DNA of 17,757 bases from assembly GCA_035524335.1 (NCBI GenBank), contig DATKPE010000021.1, positions 1 through 17,757 on the forward strand, given 5' to 3'. Positions 13,865 through 17,757 of this stretch are shown here, in pieces (position 1 is the first letter of the stretch; each line of letters starts with the position of its first letter). The position numbers and the translations under genes are program-made. The notes below the pieces were generated by a model that made no database searches, was not told where the DNA came from, and worked only from the letters and a program-made list of their open reading frames with translations. The DNA comes from DATKPE01 sp035524335. GTDB lineage: Bacteria; Bacteroidota; Ignavibacteria; UBA10030; SZUA-254.

Positions 13865-16800
13865 TTATTTCAACAGAAGCATCTTCCTTTCCGCCGTGAA
13901 TTCATCGGCGGTAAGCCGGATCAGGTAGACGCCCGATCCGACACCCGACGCGTCCCACCGGACCGATCGGTATCCCGCATCCTGCCTGCCGGCAGCGAGC
14001 GTCGCCACCTCCTCACCGAGAATATTGTACACCGTAAGACGCACAATGGCGGAGTGCGCGAGCGCATAGCCGATCGTCGTGGTTGGGTTGAAGGGATTCG
14101 GATAATTCTGATCGAGCGCGAACGCCGCAGGCAGAAGTTTCCGGGCCGGACCGATTCCGGAGGGGGGCGCCGGCGGTTCTGTATGCCGGTCTGCTATCCG
14201 GATCGTACCCGCCGTCCCGGATCCCGAAGGCCGCAGGTCCAGCCATCCTGCCTGGAGGGCGTTCACCCAGTATCCTTCGCCCGGCTGGAGCGTATCGATC
14301 ATCGCATATCCCCCACCCCGGAAACCGAAGAAGCGGCCCGTCGGAATGCCGGGGGGATCGCTTGCGATCATGCTCACCGGCACGGGGACCGATACCGAAC
14401 CGATCAGATTCCATCCCGACACAACCGGTACCGCAAGCTGTTCCTGTGGATGGCCGGCCACCGGGACCTGACCCGGAGATCCGAACCTCAGCCAGTACCC
14501 GCCTCCGAAGGTCAGGGAATCGCACTGCCCGTAACCGGTGCCGGGAAGATACGAGAACGCGGAACCGAGCACGCCGGTGAACAGCGAATCTGTCCGCCCG
14601 TCGGCGACGGTGATCGGCAGGGAGAGAAGGTTCCATCCCTCCGAAACCTGCAGTACGGCGGCTGTCGCTCCGGTCGAGAACCGATATGCTCTGGTCGTCC
14701 AGGGGCCAGGACCTTTTACATTCCTTCCCCTCACGCGCCAGAAATAGCCCGTATCGTTCTGGAGGGAGGCGAGGGTCCGGACCGTGTCGGTGAGGGTCGA
14801 ATCGTCGACGACCACGGATGAGAAGAGCGAATCGAATGCAAGCTCCAGCTCGTATCCGATAGCGCCCTGCATGCCGTCCCACCGGAGGGCGAGCGTGGTC
14901 GGCCGGAAAGGAGCTCCGTTGAAAGGCTCGACGAGGAGAGGCGGAATGAGCGGCGGCGTGGTGTCGGTATCGGTGTTGTAACCGAACAGCCTGATATCGT
15001 CGACGTAGAAACCGTCCCGCTGTTGGCCGCCGTCGGCCATGACCCGGAAGCGGAGCTTGATCTGACTGCCCGTGTAGGGGGTGAGATCCATCTGCTGTTC
15101 GACCCAGGTCAGACCCGGTGTATAGCTTTCGTACCCCCACCGGCCTGCGCTCTGGGCCGGATCCTGGTCGGAACCGGCGTGAGAGAGTTTGGAGCGGAGT
15201 GTCGTCCAGCTTCCGCCGTTATCGGTGGTCACCTCCACGGTCGCAAAATCCCACGTCGGGTCGATCGCCCATTTTGTCCAGAACCGCAGTTCGCCGTACT
15301 GATACCCGGTCAGGTCGACCGGGGTGAGCATCGTCAGGGAATTATCGGCCATGGGGGCGTAATTGCCTGTCGGACTGTCGGTAAAAGCGGCCGGCGGCGT
15401 ATGCGCGACGGAGGTGGTTCCCCAGCCCTGGCCCGTTGACCATTTCGACGTGCCGTTCGATGCGCTATCGGTGAAGAGAACTGCGGGCGTGCCGAGGTAG
15501 ACAGTTTCGGTGTCGTCCTTCCGGTACCCGGACGGATCGGTGATCGTCACAAAGAGCCGCACGGGAGTCCCGACGATCGCGTTCCCGGGCACAGTGCCGA
15601 GGAAGACAACGTCCGCCGCGGCCTGAGAGGCGAGAAAGCCGACCGCCGAGCTGGTTGAAACGAACTGCAGATAGGGTGTGGAATCCGCAATGGTGACCGT
15701 CAATCCGGAAGCGCTGTCGAGTCCCCTGTTTTTAATGGTCAGGTGGAGAGCGAATGCGGTTCCCCGGGCGAGGTGTCCTCCCCCGTGCGAATCGGAGACC
15801 GACAGACCAGTAACGGTCGTGTACTGTCCGGCAAGATGGGCGAACAGTTTATTCTGGGGAAAGGTCAATTGAGCAAGGGGGAGTATTTCCGCCGTGGACG
15901 GCCAGAATCCGGTCAGCCCAACCTCGGGGGTAATGGTATACGTAATCGGTTTCGTGGTATCGCCGAACAGGTAATCGTCCGAACTTCCCCGGGTGGAATA
16001 TCCTACGGTCTGCTGGTCGGTCCCGTTGGTAAAATGGTTGACGGCGATCATTTCGTATGTCCAGTCGCGATAGATGAGCGAATCGCCGCTTTCCCTCGAG
16101 AGGTAGCCCCAGGGGTAGACCAGATAATCGCCGTACGTATGATAATTGAGGCAGGTTTTAAAGTTATGGCTCCGCGCAAACTGATCGATCGCCTGCGTTT
16201 CCGGCTCTGAGAAGGGGGCGGTTCCGCGATAGGTATCGTCCGACGGGAGCGTGCTGGATCCGCCGTTCGGGCTGTTCCACATTTCATAGGCGCCGTAATT
16301 GCGGTTCAGATCGACGCCGTAGGACCCGTCGCCGTTGTTCCGCCGGTTCTTTCGCCACATCCCTCCTCCGGACGGATTGGTGGTCTGGTTGTAGACATAC
16401 CCGTCGGGGTTGACGACCGGGATGAACCAGAGATGCCTGTTTCCGACAAGGTACCCTGCTTCCGCATCGCTCCCGTAATTCTGGAGAAGCCACCACATGT
16501 AGTACATGAGCGACATCATCCCCTCCGGTTCCCGCGCATGGTGCAGAGCGGTATAGAGGACTTCGTTCTGGGGCAGGTTCGGATTTGCGGCAATCTCAAC
16601 GGCGAAGATCGGACGGCCTTCGGTCGAATAGCCGATCGGAACCTTCGCCGAAACGAGGGACGGATAGGTGAGAAGCATGGAATCGAGCTGGTTGTTGACC
16701 TCGTCGTAGGTGAAGAACCCGCCCATGCTTCCGTAACCGAACCCCTCGGGATTTGCCGGCGGGGGACCCTGGTGCCTGAGATAATCTGCGGCAAGATCAT

Positions 16801-17044
16801 TGATCACGATCTGATACGCAATGCCGCGGGCTGTGAGGTGAGCCAGATCGGAAGGAGAAGCGACGAATTCCATCGCACCGCCGAGCCTGCCGCTGGTTCC
16901 CTCGAAGTCGATGCCCGAGCTCCAGATCCGGTCGAGCGCCGGTTTATCCGGCACAGTTATGCGGATACGGGAATATTTTTCAACAGTCTGGGAATAGATG
17001 GACGTAGTAATCGCCAGGAGGAGAACTGCGAGAACAGTTTTCAT
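13865..17044 (-). CDS. Secreted M14 zinc carboxypeptidase with type IX secretion sorting domain
   Basis: This is a 1059-residue protein. A signal peptide covers about 1-18. The M14 catalytic domain covers about 100-410: zinc ligands His169 and Glu172 (HAREPE) and His302 (NYHTYGD), substrate-binding LNRNYG at 246-251 and Arg231 region, and catalytic Glu374 in ITPEVG. A linker beta domain follows (about 411-520), then a MAM/immune-inhibitor-like jelly roll with FYVDDIRLFG (about 521-690) and a fibronectin type III-like domain (about 700-792). Two tandem beta units start GWNLLSLP (803) and GWNLIGSV (877) and end GYWLRF and GYWVNA. The tail from about 977 (NYPNPFNP, VYNILGEE, YLIRL, KMLLLK) is a type A sorting domain that directs export through the type IX system and surface attachment. 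All catalytic residues are present. It sits alone between the tRNA and pyrR. Confidence 0.95.
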   Translation of the reverse strand: MKTVLAVLLLAITTSIYSQTVEKYSRIRITVPDKPALDRIWSSGIDFEGTSGRLGGAMEFVASPSDLAHLTARGIAYQIVINDLAADYLRHQGPPPANPEGFGYGSMGGFFTYDEVNNQLDSMLLTYPSLVSAKVPIGYSTEGRPIFAVEIAANPNLPQNEVLYTALHHAREPEGMMSLMYYMWWLLQNYGSDAEAGYLVGNRHLWFIPVVNPDGYVYNQTTNPSGGGMWRKNRRNNGDGSYGVDLNRNYGAYEMWNSPNGGSSTLPSDDTYRGTAPFSEPETQAIDQFARSHNFKTCLNYHTYGDYLVYPWGYLSRESGDSLIYRDWTYEMIAVNHFTNGTDQQTVGYSTRGSSDDYLFGDTTKPITYTITPEVGLTGFWPSTAEILPLAQLTFPQNKLFAHLAGQYTTVTGLSVSDSHGGGHLARGTAFALHLTIKNRGLDSASGLTVTIADSTPYLQFVSTSSAVGFLASQAAADVVFLGTVPGNAIVGTPVRLFVTITDPSGYRKDDTETVYLGTPAVLFTDSASNGTSKWSTGQGWGTTSVAHTPPAAFTDSPTGNYAPMADNSLTMLTPVDLTGYQYGELRFWTKWAIDPTWDFATVEVTTDNGGSWTTLRSKLSHAGSDQDPAQSAGRWGYESYTPGLTWVEQQMDLTPYTGSQIKLRFRVMADGGQQRDGFYVDDIRLFGYNTDTDTTPPLIPPLLVEPFNGAPFRPTTLALRWDGMQGAIGYELELAFDSLFSSVVVDDSTLTDTVRTLASLQNDTGYFWRVRGRNVKGPGPWTTRAYRFSTGATAAVLQVSEGWNLLSLPITVADGRTDSLFTGVLGSAFSYLPGTGYGQCDSLTFGGGYWLRFGSPGQVPVAGHPQEQLAVPVVSGWNLIGSVSVPVPVSMIASDPPGIPTGRFFGFRGGGYAMIDTLQPGEGYWVNALQAGWLDLRPSGSGTAGTIRIADRHTEPPAPPSGIGPARKLLPAAFALDQNYPNPFNPTTTIGYALAHSAIVRLTVYNILGEEVATLAAGRQDAGYRSVRWDASGVGSGVYLIRLTADEFTAERKMLLLK

Positions 17045-17095
17045 CTTCGTCAGAGGAGGAGTGGTGGCACATACCGCCGGACTGCGTATTGTTTG

Positions 17096-17124
17096 AAGGT
17101 AAAGAAATTTCAGGTGGGAGACAA
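17096..17124 (-). promoter_or_regulatory. Candidate peptidase promoter
   Basis: On the minus strand TTGTCT (17119-17124) and TACCTT (17096-17101) are 17 bp apart. The -10 is weak against TATAAT but fits the TAnnTT form seen at other units here. The leader would be about 45 nt. Three terminators separate this gene from the tRNA, so it needs its own promoter in this stretch. Confidence 0.4.
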
Positions 17125-17144
17125 CAGAAAACCAACTTCATTTC

Positions 17145-17179
17145 CAATGACCAACGTTCAATTCCCAAATCCCAATTTA
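17145..17179. repeat. Degenerate heptamer array A
   Basis: Five 7-bp words in register on the plus strand: CAATGAC, CAACGTT, CAATTCC, CAAATCC, CAATTTA. All share CAA at the start. This array has no terminator hairpin beside it, unlike arrays B-D. Confidence 0.55.
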
Positions 17180-17228
17180 CAGGTCACTGATTGTCTGATT
17201 CATGACAGCTTCAGTTCGGCCCTGAATG

Positions 17229-17254
17229 AAAAAGCGGCAACCCACGCCGCTTTT
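17229..17254 (-). terminator. Terminator hairpin copy 1 (peptidase-proximal)
   Basis: AAAAGCGGC (17230-17238) and GCCGCTTTT (17246-17254) form a perfect 9-bp stem with a 7-nt loop. The minus strand ends in five T residues. With four T on the plus strand, it could act in both directions. Confidence 0.8.
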
Positions 17255-17282
17255 CAATTCCACAATTTATATTTTAGAATAT
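17255..17282. repeat. Degenerate heptamer array B
   Basis: Four words in register: CAATTCC, ACAATTT, ATATTTT, AGAATAT. The array follows hairpin copy 1 directly and is nearly identical to array D. Confidence 0.55.
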
Positions 17283-17314
17283 ATCTCCGCCCGCCTTCTC
17301 CCCTATCAGTCAAT

Positions 17315-17338
17315 AAAAAAGCGACAGGCTGCGTCGCT
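17315..17338 (-). terminator. Terminator hairpin copy 2 (diverged)
   Basis: AGCGAC (17320-17325) and GTCGCT (17333-17338) form a 6-bp stem with a 7-nt loop. The minus strand ends in six T residues. It is the same design as copies 1 and 3 with compensating changes (GCGGC to GCGAC, GCCGC to GTCGC), so stem pairing appears to be kept. Confidence 0.75.
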
Positions 17339-17341
17339 CTT

Positions 17342-17376
17342 CATTTCTCCAACTTACTATTTACATTTTACAGTTT
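17342..17376. repeat. Degenerate heptamer array C
   Basis: Five words in register (CATTTCT, CCAACTT, ACTATTT, ACATTTT, ACAGTTT), then the looser AAATGAT. The array follows hairpin copy 2 with a 3-nt offset. Confidence 0.55.
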
Positions 17377-17411
17377 AAATGATCCGGACCAGCTGTACGT
17401 TCGATGTAAAT

Positions 17412-17438
17412 AAAAAAGCGGCAATCCATGCCGCTTTT
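17412..17438 (-). terminator. Terminator hairpin copy 3, the tRNA-Val terminator
   Basis: AAAAGCGGC (17414-17422) and GCCGCTTTT (17430-17438) form a perfect 9-bp stem with a 7-nt loop, and the minus strand continues into six T residues. It lies 33 bp after the tRNA 3' end, so it is the natural end of the tRNA transcript. Confidence 0.88.
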
Positions 17439-17466
17439 CAATTCCCCAATTTATATTTTACAATGT
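17439..17466. repeat. Degenerate heptamer array D
   Basis: Four words in register: CAATTCC, CCAATTT, ATATTTT, ACAATGT. It fills the space between terminator copy 3 and the tRNA 3' end and nearly repeats array B. Confidence 0.55.
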
Positions 17467-17471
17467 CTCGG

Positions 17472-17546
17472 TGGGCGCTACTGGGATCGAACCAGTGACC
17501 TTACGCGTGTGAGGCGTACGCTCTGAACCAGCTGAGCTAAGCGCCC
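17472..17546 (-). tRNA. tRNA-Val (anticodon CAC)
   Basis: This is a 75-nt cloverleaf. The acceptor stem GGGCGCT/AGCGCCC is perfect. The D-stem is GCTC/GAGC, the anticodon stem TACGC/GCGTA encloses the loop CTCACAC, and the T-stem is ACTGG/CCAGT with loop TTCGATC. The anticodon CAC reads GUG (valine). The discriminator base is A, and CCA is not encoded (CCG follows), so the 3' end must be added after transcription. A strong promoter lies 29 bp upstream and a terminator 33 bp downstream, so it is a single-tRNA unit. Confidence 0.97.
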
Positions 17547-17574
17547 AAATACTTAGCTTCCGATGCGCATTGAC

Positions 17575-17603
17575 AATATACAACATTCCCGCACAGTTTT
17601 CAA
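17575..17603 (-). promoter_or_regulatory. tRNA-Val promoter
   Basis: On the minus strand TTGAAA (17598-17603) and TATATT (17575-17580) are 17 bp apart, the closest match to a sigma-70-type consensus in the window. Transcription would start near 17568, about 20 nt before the tRNA 5' end. Confidence 0.75.
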
Positions 17604-17757
17604 CCCGTCGGCTATACATTTTCATCCGGACAGATTTCCTCCGGCATGGAGAATCCATCCGGTCGTCAGAATATACTCTGACAGGAAAATACTCCCTCCC
17701 GCTGTTTGGTGTGATTATTAAATATAATTTTATTTTACCACCGCCATTTTTTTCGTT
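17604..17757. other. Window edge without a recognised gene; one palindrome
   Basis: I see no gene here. A perfect inverted repeat GTCAGA-ATATAC-TCTGAC lies at 17665-17682 and could be an operator. The stretch from about 17710 is very AT-rich. It is probably the flank of a gene outside the window. Confidence 0.5.

Larger units (their letters stand above)
17045..17471. other. Gene-free AT-rich spacer between the peptidase and tRNA-Val
   Basis: No believable coding sequence is present. The spacer holds the candidate peptidase promoter (17096-17124), three tandem minus-strand terminator hairpins (near 17242, 17329 and 17426) and four stretches of degenerate 7-bp repeats. A small inverted repeat TTCAG/CTGAA (17210-17226) precedes the first hairpin. 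Confidence 0.8.

Noticed and set aside
17458..17658. A 66-codon minus-strand frame covering the tRNA
   Set aside because: Its C-terminal half is a translation of tRNA-Val, a common false ORF; the tRNA cloverleaf explains the sequence.
1..17757. CRISPR arrays, insertion sequences, prophage or attachment sites
   Set aside because: No regularly spaced identical repeats, transposase, integrase or target-site duplications are visible; the heptamer arrays are too short and degenerate to be CRISPR.

Overview
This window looks like part of the chromosome of a GC-rich bacterium of the Bacteroidota/Ignavibacteriota (FCB) neighbourhood. The main evidence is the secreted metallopeptidase at 13865-17044. 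It ends in a type A sorting domain of the type IX secretion system, containing the words NYPNPFNP, VYNILGEE and KMLLLK. The placement is an inference from that domain, from a DUF4783-type small exported protein and from promoter shape (TTG, 17 bp, TAnnTT). All recognised genes and the single tRNA lie on the minus strand. I see no insertion sequence, phage, CRISPR array or restriction enzyme.

Reading the minus strand in the direction of transcription (high to low coordinates), the window divides into seven transcription units. Each has a candidate promoter whose two hexamers are exactly 17 bp apart. (1) tRNA-Val(CAC), 17472-17546, is followed by three tandem terminator hairpins interleaved with degenerate 7-bp repeats. 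(2) A 1059-residue M14 carboxypeptidase has a type IX sorting tail. (3) A pyrimidine operon pyrR-pyrB-pyrC has an elaborate leader at 13635-13813: promoter, PyrR-binding hairpin, a strong ribosome site, an unannotated 29-codon ORF, and an intrinsic terminator lying inside that ORF. (4) A small exported DUF4783-like protein is followed by a 1311-residue multi-span sensor histidine kinase and a PgeF/YfiH-type purine nucleoside phosphorylase; the kinase and pgeF overlap by 4 bp. (5) glmS makes glucosamine-6-phosphate for cell-envelope precursors. (6) A FabL/FabI-like enoyl reductase is followed by an acyl-CoA dehydrogenase. (7) A solitary DNA methyltransferase-like protein has a DUF1016-like N-terminus and its own promoter.

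The most interesting item is the pyr leader. The PyrR-binding hairpin overlaps the Shine-Dalgarno of the leader ORF. The leader ORF runs through the whole terminator hairpin and stops in an ATGA overlap with the pyrR start codon. PyrR could therefore act on leader translation, on termination and on translational coupling at once. A conventional antiterminator pairing is also visible, so two models are possible. Secondary items are the terminator/heptamer repeat cluster next to the tRNA, the unusual motif order and DPPA motif of the methyltransferase, and the large orphan kinase.
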